Shown: positions 1-8,068 of the stretch, piece after piece
Layout: each line of letters begins with the position of its first letter
Numbering within the stretch: the stretch's first letter is position 1
NCBI GenBank assembly: GCA_964577955.1
Contig: CAZOAZ010000010.1
Span: forward strand, 69,398-133,397
DNA length: 64,000 nucleotides
Direction: 5' to 3'
From: CADEEX01 sp964577955
Lineage (GTDB): Bacteria > Acidobacteriota > Vicinamibacteria > Vicinamibacterales > CAVVIG01
Notes under the pieces: generated by a model
Databases searched by the model: none
The model's input: only the letters and a program-made list of their open reading frames with translations
Told to the model about the DNA's origin: nothing
Program-made: the position numbers and the translations under genes

Positions 1-1
1 A

Positions 2-889
2 GGCGTGGTGTTCTACACGCTCGAGCAGCAGCGCGACACCCCCCCTGCCTTCCACCGCCAGTTCATGTGTCTCTCGTGTCATCAGGCCGGCGACACCCTC
101 GGCGTTCCGGGATTCCTGATGTTCAGCACGGACAATCCGTCCGCCGCCGACACCCGGCCGCCGTCGATCGCGATGGATCATCGCAGTCCGATTCGCGACC
201 GCTGGGCCGGCTGGTATGTCACCGGCCGCAGCGGATCGGCGGTGCATCACGGCAACCAGACCGGATCCGCCGCCGCTCGATCGTCACGTGACCTCGCGTC
301 GCTCCACGGATGGTTTGATGCCGACGGCTATCAATCGCTGTCGAGCGACATCGCCGCGCTGCTCGTGTTCTCGCATCAGACGCACATGACGAACCTGCTG
401 ACGCGTGCCGGCTGGGAAGCGCGCGCGGCCGATCCGCTCCGTCACGCGCCCTTCGTCGCCGGCCCCGGGGAACTGGACCGGGTTCGCGACATGATGGCCG
501 CGGTGGCGACCGAGGTGGTCGACTACATGCTCTTCGTCGATGAAGCGCCGCTGCCCGACCGGATCGTCGGCGCGAACGGCTTCGCGGCGCGGTTCTCCCT
601 TGCCGGTCCGCGGGACGGGAAGGGCCGCTCGCTGCACCAGCTCGATCTCAACCGGAGACTGGTCACGTATCCGTGCAGCTACCTGATCTACTCGGACGCC
701 TTTGACGCGCTGCCCCAGGCGGCCAAGGATCCCATCTACCAGCGGCTGTGGGACGTGTTGTCCGGCGCCGAGCGCGGCGAGCGCTACCGACGCGCCTTGT
801 CGGCGGGCGATCGTCAAGCGATTCTCGAGATTCTTCGCGACACCAAGCCGGATCTGCCGGCGTATTTTCACGGACGGCGGACAGCCTAA
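2..889 (+). CDS. C-type haem-binding (CxxCH) protein, 5' end cut by window
   Basis: The reading frame is open to the left edge, so the visible 295 residues are probably the C-terminal part of a longer protein. A single CLSCH haem c motif (nt 68-82) follows an FYTLEQ segment. The rest is hydrophilic and carries a conserved-looking stretch DHRSPIRDRWAGWYVTG. No membrane segment is seen in the visible part. A periplasmic electron-transfer or haem-sensing role is inferred only from CxxCH and from the next two CxxCH proteins. The TAA stop lies inside the left arm of a palindromic repeat. I do not recognise the family. Confidence 0.7.
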   Translation, partial: GVVFYTLEQQRDTPPAFHRQFMCLSCHQAGDTLGVPGFLMFSTDNPSAADTRPPSIAMDHRSPIRDRWAGWYVTGRSGSAVHHGNQTGSAAARSSRDLASLHGWFDADGYQSLSSDIAALLVFSHQTHMTNLLTRAGWEARAADPLRHAPFVAGPGELDRVRDMMAAVATEVVDYMLFVDEAPLPDRIVGANGFAARFSLAGPRDGKGRSLHQLDLNRRLVTYPCSYLIYSDAFDALPQAAKDPIYQRLWDVLSGAERGERYRRALSAGDRQAILEILRDTKPDLPAYFHGRRTA

Positions 890-956
890 CCAGCCTCCGC
901 TAAAGCTACGGCGGTCCGCCGGAGCCTTCGGCGAAGGCGGAAGGCTGTCCCTACCG
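879..956. repeat. Palindromic REP-like element, long form
   Basis: GGACAGCCT (879-887) pairs with AGGCTGTCC at about 942-950, followed by the CTACCG tail seen at the other copies. About 54 nt, themselves partly self-complementary, separate the arms. It overlaps the stop codon of the upstream gene. Confidence 0.7.
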
Positions 957-1040
957 TGTCAGGACGTCATTGACATCGGGACATGACCCGCTTAGCGTTC
1001 GCACGTGCGGGCCGACGGTTGATTGCTGACGGAGGTCGCC

Positions 1041-3212
1041 ATGAAACGGTCATTCCTCATTTCTCTCGCGGGCGCGGCGGCCGCTGCGCTTCTTGTCTTC
1101 GTCCTCAGTGACAACCGATCGCGCGTCTCCGCACAGGCGGCGGTGACGCTCGACGCCGACGACATCGGCGGCATCGTCACCGGCGCGCGCGGACCGGAGG
1201 CCGGGGTGTGGGTCATCGCCGAGTCGCGCGATCTGCCGACGCCGCTGCGCAAGATCGTCGTCACCGACGACCAGGGCCGCTACCTCGTGCCTGATTTGCC
1301 GAAGAGCAGCTACAGCGTCTGGGTCCGCGGCTATGGGCTGGTCGATTCAGCGAAAGTCGCCGCCGGCCCCGGCAAGGCGCTCAACCTCACGGCAGTGGCC
1401 GCGCCAAACCCGAAGGCCGCCGCCGAGTACTACCCGGCGCAGTACTGGCTCGCGCTCATGCATCTCCCACCCGCAAGTGACTTCCCCGGAACGGGACCCG
1501 GCGGCAACGGCATCTCGCCGAACATGAAGAGCCAGGGCGAATGGATCCGCAACGTCGTCAACACCGACGGCTGCACCGGCTGCCATCAGATGGGCAACAA
1601 GGCGACGCGCGAAATTCCCGCAGCGCTCGGCGCGTTTCCGAACGCGGCCGCGGCGTGGGACCGGAGGATTCAGGCGGGGCAAGCCGGCGGCGCGATGAGC
1701 GCGCGCTTCACACAGGTCGGACGCGCCCGCGCGCTCTCGATGTGGGGAGACTGGACGGATCAGATCGCCAAGGGCGCGCTGCCCACGGCAACCCCCGCCC
1801 GACCGCAGGGACGGGAGCGGAGCGTCGTCGTCACGATGTGGGATTGGGCGGATCCGAAGGCGTATCTGCACGACGAGATCGCGAGCGACAAACGGAATCC
1901 GACCGTCAACGCGAACGGACCGATTTACGGCGCCCTCGAAGAAAGCGCCGACTACGTCCCGGTCGTGGATCCGGTGAAACACACCGCGACAAAGTTCCAG
2001 CTCCAGGTCCGCGATCCGAAGACGCCGAGCCAGGCCAACAACCCGCCAGCGCAGGCGTCGCCGTACTGGGGCGACGAAGCGATCTGGACGGCGCAGACGA
2101 CCGCGCACAGCTTCGCGATGGACGAAGAGGCGCGCGTCTGGATTGCGGCACGAATCCGGCCGAATGCCACGTCGGCCTTCTGCCAGCAAGGATCGACGCA
2201 TCCGTCGGCGGCGGTGTTTCCGATCGCGCAGAGCGGACGTCAGATGCAGCTCTACGATCCGAAGACCAAACAGGTCACGACGATCGATACCTGCTTCGGC
2301 ACCCATCATCTGAACTTCGACGACAAGGGCGTGCTCTGGTTTACCGGCGGCGGACCGGTCGAGGGCTGGTTCGACACCAACATCTACAACAAGACGCACG
2401 ACGAGCAGAAAGCGCAAGGCTGGACGGTGTTCGTGCTCGACACGAACGGCAACGGCAAGCGTGACGCGTACGTCGAGCCGGAGCAGCCGCTCGATCCGGC
2501 GAAGGACAAGCGCGTCGTCACGCCGTTCTACGGCGTCGCGCCCAGCCCGCTCGACGGATCGATCTGGGGCTCAGTCCAAGGCATGCCGGGATCGCTCGTC
2601 CGGATCGTGCCTGGATCGAATCCGTCGACGACGGCTTTGTCCGAAGTGTTCGAAGTGCCGTTCAGGGATCCCAAGGCCTCGGGCAGCGGCTTCGCGCCGC
2701 GCGGAATGGACGTCGACAGCAACGGCGTGGTGTGGGCGGTGCTGTCGAGCGGCCAGCTCGCGAGCTTCGATCGCCGCAAGTGCAAAGGACCGCTCAACGG
2801 TCCGACGGCCACGGGCAAGCACTGCCCCGAAGGCTGGGCGTTCTATGCGCTGCCGGGTCCGAACTATCAGGGTGCGGTCGACGCCGCCAGCGCCGATTCG
2901 GCCTACTACGACTTCGTCGATCGCTTCGACATGCTCGGACTCGGCAAGGATGTCCCGCTGGCGACCGGCAACTTGTCCGAAGGCCTGCTCGCGCTCGTCG
3001 ACGGCAAGTTCATGACGTTCCGCATGCCGTACCCGATGGGCTTCTACGCCAAGGGGATCGATGGCCGGATCGATGATCCGAGAGCAGGCTGGAAGGGAAA
3101 AGGGATCTGGACGAGCGTCTCGACACGCGCGCCGTTCCATATGGAAGGCGGACGCGGCGTGACCAGCAAGCTGGTGAAATTCCAGGTCCGCCCGGATCCG
3201 CTGGCGCGGTAG
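1041..3212 (+). CDS. Secreted CxxCH protein with carboxypeptidase-regulatory-like N-terminus and propeller-like body
   Basis: I chose ATG 1041 over the upstream TTG (1023) because GGAGG sits at 1031-1035 and the first residues form a signal peptide (MKRS, a long Ala/Leu core, cleavage near VSAQA). An Ig-like domain resembling carboxypeptidase regulatory domains follows (GIVTGARGPEAGVWV..., about residues 45-105). A CTGCH haem c motif starts at C178. The remaining ~500 residues have the strand-turn pattern of streptogramin-lyase or quinoprotein-type propellers. It is probably periplasmic. The substrate is unknown, and the link to oxidation of an organic compound is inference. Confidence 0.75.
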   Translation: MKRSFLISLAGAAAAALLVFVLSDNRSRVSAQAAVTLDADDIGGIVTGARGPEAGVWVIAESRDLPTPLRKIVVTDDQGRYLVPDLPKSSYSVWVRGYGLVDSAKVAAGPGKALNLTAVAAPNPKAAAEYYPAQYWLALMHLPPASDFPGTGPGGNGISPNMKSQGEWIRNVVNTDGCTGCHQMGNKATREIPAALGAFPNAAAAWDRRIQAGQAGGAMSARFTQVGRARALSMWGDWTDQIAKGALPTATPARPQGRERSVVVTMWDWADPKAYLHDEIASDKRNPTVNANGPIYGALEESADYVPVVDPVKHTATKFQLQVRDPKTPSQANNPPAQASPYWGDEAIWTAQTTAHSFAMDEEARVWIAARIRPNATSAFCQQGSTHPSAAVFPIAQSGRQMQLYDPKTKQVTTIDTCFGTHHLNFDDKGVLWFTGGGPVEGWFDTNIYNKTHDEQKAQGWTVFVLDTNGNGKRDAYVEPEQPLDPAKDKRVVTPFYGVAPSPLDGSIWGSVQGMPGSLVRIVPGSNPSTTALSEVFEVPFRDPKASGSGFAPRGMDVDSNGVVWAVLSSGQLASFDRRKCKGPLNGPTATGKHCPEGWAFYALPGPNYQGAVDAASADSAYYDFVDRFDMLGLGKDVPLATGNLSEGLLALVDGKFMTFRMPYPMGFYAKGIDGRIDDPRAGWKGKGIWTSVSTRAPFHMEGGRGVTSKLVKFQVRPDPLAR

Positions 3213-3220
3213 ACATCCGC

Positions 3221-3246
3221 GGACAGCCTGAAGGCTGTCCCTACCG
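3221..3246. repeat. Short palindromic repeat
   Basis: GGACAGCCT and AGGCTGTCC form a near-perfect hairpin with the CTACCG tail. It lies between convergent genes and may act as a terminator. It belongs to a dispersed family in this window. Confidence 0.75.
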
Positions 3247-3276
3247 CAGTCCGTCGTCCATCACTTTAGCCGGACC

Positions 3277-3660
3277 TTACTTCTTTGCGAGCGATCTGAG
3301 GTAGTTCACGACGTTCCAGATCTCGGTGTCGCTGATCTGATCGGCAAACGGCACCATGTTGAGATCCGGCGGCACGCCGTTCTTGATCGCCGAAAAGATC
3401 TCGGCGTCGGACGACCCGGTCTTCCAGTCCTTGTCGGTCAGATCGGGCGCCGCCGGAATCAAGTCGTTGCCCTGCCCGCCCTCCGCATTCGAGCCGTGAC
3501 AGCTGGCGCAGTGACGCGTATAGACCCGCTTGCCGTCGGCGATTGACTCTGGCGAAGACGCCACTGGATTCCTGACCTGAGGCGCAGCGGTCACTGGCAG
3601 CGCAACGGCCAGCGCGACCACAACGAACGCGGTACACGGCGCGATTGCAAGACGCATCAT
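3277..3660 (-). CDS. Small secreted class I cytochrome c
   Basis: A 127-residue protein starting at MMRLAIAPCTAF. The longer open frame would run into the divergent lysyl oxidase gene and adds no plausible leader. A hydrophobic signal peptide (ending near TAAPQ) is followed by a cytochrome c fold: YTRHCASCHGSNAEG haem site, a PDLTD segment, a methionine in LNMVPF that can be the sixth haem ligand, and a C-terminal helix with WNVVNYLRSL. It is a soluble periplasmic electron carrier. It is divergent from the next gene with only 38 nt between starts. The partner could be a CxxCH protein to the left or a terminal oxidase elsewhere. Confidence 0.88.
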   Translation of the reverse strand: MMRLAIAPCTAFVVVALAVALPVTAAPQVRNPVASSPESIADGKRVYTRHCASCHGSNAEGGQGNDLIPAAPDLTDKDWKTGSSDAEIFSAIKNGVPPDLNMVPFADQISDTEIWNVVNYLRSLAKK

Positions 3661-3698
3661 GACGCGACGATAATCGAGATCGAGGATTCCTTTCCACC

Positions 3699-4394
3699 AT
3701 GTCCATGGCATCGCGAGTGGGTGTTGCTGCGCTTGTCGCCGGTTTGTGTGCGGCGGCATGTCAGGAAACCGTGAAGAGTCCGATGACAATCGATCCGCCG
3801 GCGGCGCCGACCGCCGCCGACCCGGGCGGCAGCGGTGCGATGGCGGACATCACCATCGACGCCGCGCGGCTGCAGTCGAGCGCGTTCGTCCGCTCGAGGG
3901 ATTTCAAGCGCACCGACTGCGCGATCATGGAACGCTGCGTGGACGCCGGCGGCAGACGCAAGCTCCTGCGCTTCGATGTTTCCACGCCCAACATCGGACC
4001 GGTCGATCTCAATCTCGGTCCGCCGGTCAACAACGGGCTCTTCCAGTACAGCGCGTGCCACGAGCACTATCACTTCAGCGCCTACGCCAGCTACGAACTG
4101 CTGAATTCGACGGGCGGCGTCGTGCTGCGCGGCCGCAAGCAGGCGTTCTGTCTCGAGGACTACAACCGCTTCGATCCGAACGCGCGATCGCGGCCGACCT
4201 ATACGTGCTCCAACCAGGGGATTTCCGCCGGCTGGCAGGACGAATACAACTCGAGCCTCGACTGCCAGTGGCTGGATGTCACCGACCTGCCGTCCGGCGC
4301 GTATCAGCTGCGGGTGACCATCAATCCCAAGCGCATCTTCCCCGAGAGCAATTATGGGAATAACGCGGCAACGGTGCCCGTTACCATCCCCTGA
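3699..4394 (+). CDS. Lysyl oxidase-like copper lipoprotein
   Basis: 231 residues with a lipoprotein signal (lipobox AAAC, Cys21) and a Pro/Ala linker. The catalytic domain has the lysyl oxidase hallmarks: CHEHYH (His121, His123, His125) as the copper site, GRKQAFCLED with Lys147, and DEYNSSLDCQWLD with Tyr183, which match the two residues that form the lysine tyrosylquinone cofactor in animal enzymes. The end, PESNYGNN, is also family-typical. The known reaction is oxidative deamination of peptidyl lysine or primary amines. The bacterial substrate is unknown. Location is expected to be the outer membrane or cell surface. Confidence 0.85.
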   Translation: MSMASRVGVAALVAGLCAAACQETVKSPMTIDPPAAPTAADPGGSGAMADITIDAARLQSSAFVRSRDFKRTDCAIMERCVDAGGRRKLLRFDVSTPNIGPVDLNLGPPVNNGLFQYSACHEHYHFSAYASYELLNSTGGVVLRGRKQAFCLEDYNRFDPNARSRPTYTCSNQGISAGWQDEYNSSLDCQWLDVTDLPSGAYQLRVTINPKRIFPESNYGNNAATVPVTIP

Positions 4395-4459
4395 AACGAC
4401 GGTATTCGTCTGACAGCGGCCCGGCGGCTCTCGCGTAAGATCGGCGCTCGGGATCCACA

Positions 4460-6799
4460 ATGACGCTCCCGTCGCAGCCGCCAGACAAGCGAGGCGCCGC
4501 GCCGCCGTTTCTGACGTCGCTCGCGCATCACGCTGCCGATCCGTTCCGGCTGCTCGTCGAGTCGGTCGTCGAGTACGCCATCTTCATGGTCGATCCGGCG
4601 GGCAACGTCGCGAGCTGGAATCCGGGCGCGGAGCGGATCTACGGCTACCGCGCCGACGAGATCGTCGAACAGCCGTACGCGCGGTTCTTCACTGACGACG
4701 AAATTGCCGAACAGCAGCCGCTCGAGGCGCTCCAGCTCGCGCGCGAGTACGGCCAGTGCCAGCAGGAAGGATTACGGGTCCGGAAGGACGGCTCGCAGTT
4801 CTGGGCCGAAGTCACCAGTTCCAACCTGAAGGACTACTTCGGCAACGACGCCGGCTTCAGCGTCGTTACGCGCGACGTCACCGAGCGCCGCGACACGCTG
4901 AATGCGGTCCGCCGCGAGCGCGATCTGTCGGCGGCCGTTCTCAGCAGCCTGCCGGGCGTCTACTACGTCTACGACGAGCAGGGACGCTTTCTCCGCTGGA
5001 ACCGCCGCCTCGAAGTCGTCTCGGAATACTCCGCGGCGGAGATCGCCGGCCTGCACCCGCTCGACTTCTTCGACGGCGACGAACGGGAACTGGTGCGCTC
5101 GCGCATCGCGCGGGTGTTCGAAACCGGCGCCGGCGACGTCGAAGCGCATCTCGTCGCCAAGAGCGGACGGCGCACGCCGTTTCTCTTCAACGGCGTCCTC
5201 GCCCATCTCGACGGACAGCGCTGTCTGCTCGGCATGGGGATCGACCTCTCGTCATACAAGCGCGCGGAGCACGAACTCAAGGCGACCGACGATCGGCTGA
5301 GGCGCGCCGCAACGGCGGCCAACGTCGGGTTGTGGGACTGGGATCTCCGTACCGACCACGTCTTTTACTCTGAGGAGTGGAAGCGGCAGATCGGTCACAG
5401 CGAATCCGAAATCGGCGACACCTTCGAGGAATGGCGCCGCCGGGTGCACGCAGACGACATCGATCGCGCGATGCGGCGCATGCGCGAGTGCATCGCCAAT
5501 CCGTCGATCCCCTACTCGATCGAATTCAGGCTCCGGCACAAGGACGGCAGCTACCGCTCGATCCTCTCGCAGGGTTCGCTGGTGTTCGACGAGGAGAACC
5601 GGCCGATCCGCATGATCGGATCGCATGTCGACATCACCGATCAACGCCGCGCCGAAAGCGAACGGATCCAGACGCAGAAGCTCGAAGCCGTGGGGCTGCT
5701 CGCCGGCGGCGTCGCCCACGACTTCAACAATCTCCTGACGATCATCAACGGGTACGCCGACCTGGCGCTCGAAACGCTGCATCCCGACGATCCGATGCGG
5801 GCGTCGCTCCTCGAGATCAAGATCGCCGGCGAACACGCCGGCGCGCTCACCAAGCGCCTGCTGGCGTTCAGCCGGCAGCAGGTTCTCGAACCCCGAGTCC
5901 TGGATCTCAACGCCATCGTCGGCGACACGGAGAAGATGCTCCGCCGTCTGATCGGCGAGGACATCCTGCTCAAGACGAGCCTCGACCCGCGGATCGGTCT
6001 CGTGAGGGTCGACCCGGGCCAGCTCGAACAGGTGCTGGTGAATCTCGCGGTGAACGCTCGCGATGCCATGCCCAACGGCGGGCAGCTCACGATCGAAACC
6101 GCGGGGATGACACTCGACGACACCTACTGCCGCGACGTTCCGGGTCTCGTGCCGGGCGAATACGTGATGCTGGCGGTGAGCGACACCGGATCGGGGATGG
6201 ACGACGCCGTGCGGGCGCGGATCTTCGAACCGTTCTTCACGACGAAGGAGCTCGGCAAGGGTACCGGGCTCGGGCTCTCAACGGTTCATGGCATCGTCAA
6301 GCAGTCGCACGGCCACGTCGCCGTCTACAGTGAAGTCGGTCATGGGACGACGTTCAAGGTCTATCTGCCGCGGGTGGACGAGGCGCCCGAGCAGGGCCGC
6401 AGCGACGCCCGCAGCCAGACGCTGCCGACCGGCACCGAGACGATTCTGCTGGTGGAAGACGACCACGCGGTGCGCGCCCTCGCGAAACACATCCTCACCC
6501 GGTGCGGCTACGACGTGATCGAGGCGCCCAACGGCGAGGAAGGGCTGCGTCTGGCGCGGGCCCACCAGGGACACATCGAACTGTTGATTTCCGATGTCGT
6601 GATGCCGCATCTCGGCGGCCGCGCGCTGGCCGAGCAGCTGACGGCGATCCGGCCGTCGTGCAAGGTGTTGTTTCTATCCGGCTACGCGCGCGACGCGATC
6701 AACCGCCGCGGCGAGCTGGAGATGCAGCACGCGTTCTTACAGAAACCGTTCACGCCGGCAGCGCTCGCGCACAAAGTACGGGCCGTCCTCGACGTCTAG
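4460..6799 (+). CDS. Three-PAS hybrid histidine kinase with C-terminal receiver
   Basis: 779 residues, no membrane segment, so probably cytoplasmic. PAS domains lie at about 25-140, 150-270 and 285-395. The HisKA helix carries the phosphoacceptor in GVAHDFNN (His420). The HATPase domain (about 510-640) shows the N box (NLAVNARDAM), DTGSGM and GTGLGLSTVHG. A receiver domain follows (VVEDD...) with phosphoacceptor Asp712 in LLISDVVMP. The signal is unknown. No separate response regulator or output gene is adjacent, so it probably relays through its receiver to a distant partner. Confidence 0.92.
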   Translation: MTLPSQPPDKRGAAPPFLTSLAHHAADPFRLLVESVVEYAIFMVDPAGNVASWNPGAERIYGYRADEIVEQPYARFFTDDEIAEQQPLEALQLAREYGQCQQEGLRVRKDGSQFWAEVTSSNLKDYFGNDAGFSVVTRDVTERRDTLNAVRRERDLSAAVLSSLPGVYYVYDEQGRFLRWNRRLEVVSEYSAAEIAGLHPLDFFDGDERELVRSRIARVFETGAGDVEAHLVAKSGRRTPFLFNGVLAHLDGQRCLLGMGIDLSSYKRAEHELKATDDRLRRAATAANVGLWDWDLRTDHVFYSEEWKRQIGHSESEIGDTFEEWRRRVHADDIDRAMRRMRECIANPSIPYSIEFRLRHKDGSYRSILSQGSLVFDEENRPIRMIGSHVDITDQRRAESERIQTQKLEAVGLLAGGVAHDFNNLLTIINGYADLALETLHPDDPMRASLLEIKIAGEHAGALTKRLLAFSRQQVLEPRVLDLNAIVGDTEKMLRRLIGEDILLKTSLDPRIGLVRVDPGQLEQVLVNLAVNARDAMPNGGQLTIETAGMTLDDTYCRDVPGLVPGEYVMLAVSDTGSGMDDAVRARIFEPFFTTKELGKGTGLGLSTVHGIVKQSHGHVAVYSEVGHGTTFKVYLPRVDEAPEQGRSDARSQTLPTGTETILLVEDDHAVRALAKHILTRCGYDVIEAPNGEEGLRLARAHQGHIELLISDVVMPHLGGRALAEQLTAIRPSCKVLFLSGYARDAINRRGELEMQHAFLQKPFTPAALAHKVRAVLDV

Positions 6800-6822
6800 A
6801 GTGCGTGTCCAACTATCGTGGG

Positions 6823-6838
6823 TCCGGCTTCAGCCGGA
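6823..6838. repeat. TCCGGCTTCAGCCGGA palindrome
   Basis: A 16-nt hairpin between the histidine kinase stop and the MITE-like element. Its core matches the copies at 20577 and 23672. It may terminate the kinase transcript. Confidence 0.65.
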
Positions 6839-6852
6839 TTCGCAAAGCGCTC

Positions 6853-7016
6853 TAGTGGCCTGTCCACGCTGAAGCAGTACCGATTGCCGGAGCGCGGCGC
6901 CCGGATCGCAAGGCGCGAAGAGCGAGCTTATTGGGCATAAGTGAGCGATGAGCAACGCCGCGAGGCGGGATGCCCCGCCCGGCAGGCGGTACTGCTTCAG
7001 CGTGGACAGGCCACTA
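6853..7016. mobile_element. MITE-like element, copy 1 (160 bp plus TA duplications)
   Basis: The 160-bp core (6855-7014) has 28-bp perfect terminal inverted repeats beginning GTGGCCTGTCCACG. It is flanked by TA on both sides and sits in a CTAG (left C, right G). It is identical over all 160 bp to the copy at 18211-18370. It has no transposase. The right-hand CTA is the TAG stop codon of the TIR gene on the minus strand. TA duplication within CTAG is the known insertion preference of IS630/Tc1-mariner-type transposases, so mobilisation by such an enzyme is the inference. Confidence 0.88.
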
Positions 7017-7982
7017 GCGCCGTTTGGATCGTCGCCGGGGTGGCGCAGGCGCAGCCGTCTGGAACGGCAGCGACGGCGGAAGACCCACGCGGTTCCACTC
7101 GACCTGTTCGCCGACGCCGCTGGCTCCCGAAATGTGAGAAGGATCGAAGCCGTTCACCTGCAAAAGCACGGCATACGGCATCGTCTGGAAGCCGTTGGTC
7201 TGAAATCCCTGCAGTCCGATCTGGTTCATCACCGGGTTCGCCTGCCACTGGCCCTGGACCGCGGTGGATCCCATCGCATTGTTCAACTGACCCTGAAACT
7301 GGCCGGTCGGAAACAGCTGAATCTGCAGTTCGCCAATCGGCATCGGCTGAAACGGCATGCGAATCGTGATGTGCCACGTGCCCGGGAGAATTTCGAGCAG
7401 CGTTGCGGGTCGTGATTGTGAGTCGTCAGGCCCGGTCTCTTCCTGCTCGGGCTCGTCTTCGACTTCTTCCTCAACCGAATCCTCGGCCGGCTCGTGTTCA
7501 ACCGCCGTGGCCGGTTTGGCCGCGGGGTGTCCGTGGCGCTTCGGTTTCTTCCCGGTAATCCCCCACAGCAAGTTTTCCATTCCGGCCGCGTCTTCGAACC
7601 CGGCGCGGAGATCGACCCACGTGCGGTTGCCGAGGAACATCGGGAGTTCGGGCTGCTCGGGACAGCCGGGCAGCAGCACCGGAATGACCGGACGGCGATC
7701 GTTGGCGGCGAGGCGAAGCGCCCCCTGCATTTCCTGATCTTCCCAAGGCCCGAGACCGTCCTTGCCGACCGCCACGACGACGCTTTGGGAGGCCCGGATG
7801 CCGGCTTCGAGCAGTTCCTGCCAGGGGATGCCTGGCCTTAGCTCATCTTCGTCGAGCCAGACGTTGAGCTGCTCTGCGACGAGACGCTGTTTGAGCTGGC
7901 GGATGGCCGGCTTGGCCTTCCCGTTGTGGCTCAGGAAAACGTCGAAATCGGTCTCGCCACGTGAGCGCGATGCAGTGGACAT
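7014..7982 (-). CDS. TIR-domain protein with unknown C-terminal domain
   Basis: 322 residues. The open frame continues upstream antisense to katG, but ATG 7982 begins directly before the fold. The TIR domain (12-145) has DVFLSH at strand 1, WLDEDELRPG, and SVVVAVGKDGLGPWEDQE, in which Trp80-x3-Glu84 matches the catalytic-glutamate region of NAD-cleaving TIR domains. A very acidic linker (160-190) leads to a beta-rich domain (195-300, LPGTWHITI...) that I do not recognise, then a basic tail. Roles could be NAD hydrolysis in defence or protein interaction. No Thoeris, CBASS or Argonaute partner is adjacent. The stop codon coincides with the MITE boundary. Confidence 0.85.
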   Translation of the reverse strand: MSTASRSRGETDFDVFLSHNGKAKPAIRQLKQRLVAEQLNVWLDEDELRPGIPWQELLEAGIRASQSVVVAVGKDGLGPWEDQEMQGALRLAANDRRPVIPVLLPGCPEQPELPMFLGNRTWVDLRAGFEDAAGMENLLWGITGKKPKRHGHPAAKPATAVEHEPAEDSVEEEVEDEPEQEETGPDDSQSRPATLLEILPGTWHITIRMPFQPMPIGELQIQLFPTGQFQGQLNNAMGSTAVQGQWQANPVMNQIGLQGFQTNGFQTMPYAVLLQVNGFDPSHISGASGVGEQVEWNRVGLPPSLPFQTAAPAPPRRRSKRR

Positions 7983-8068
7983 ACCTGGCGTCGGGCAGTG
8001 TACTGGATCGGCGGGCGCGGTGAGAACCGGCGAAGGATTTCCCTCCGCCGGTCCATCACACCCGGGAC

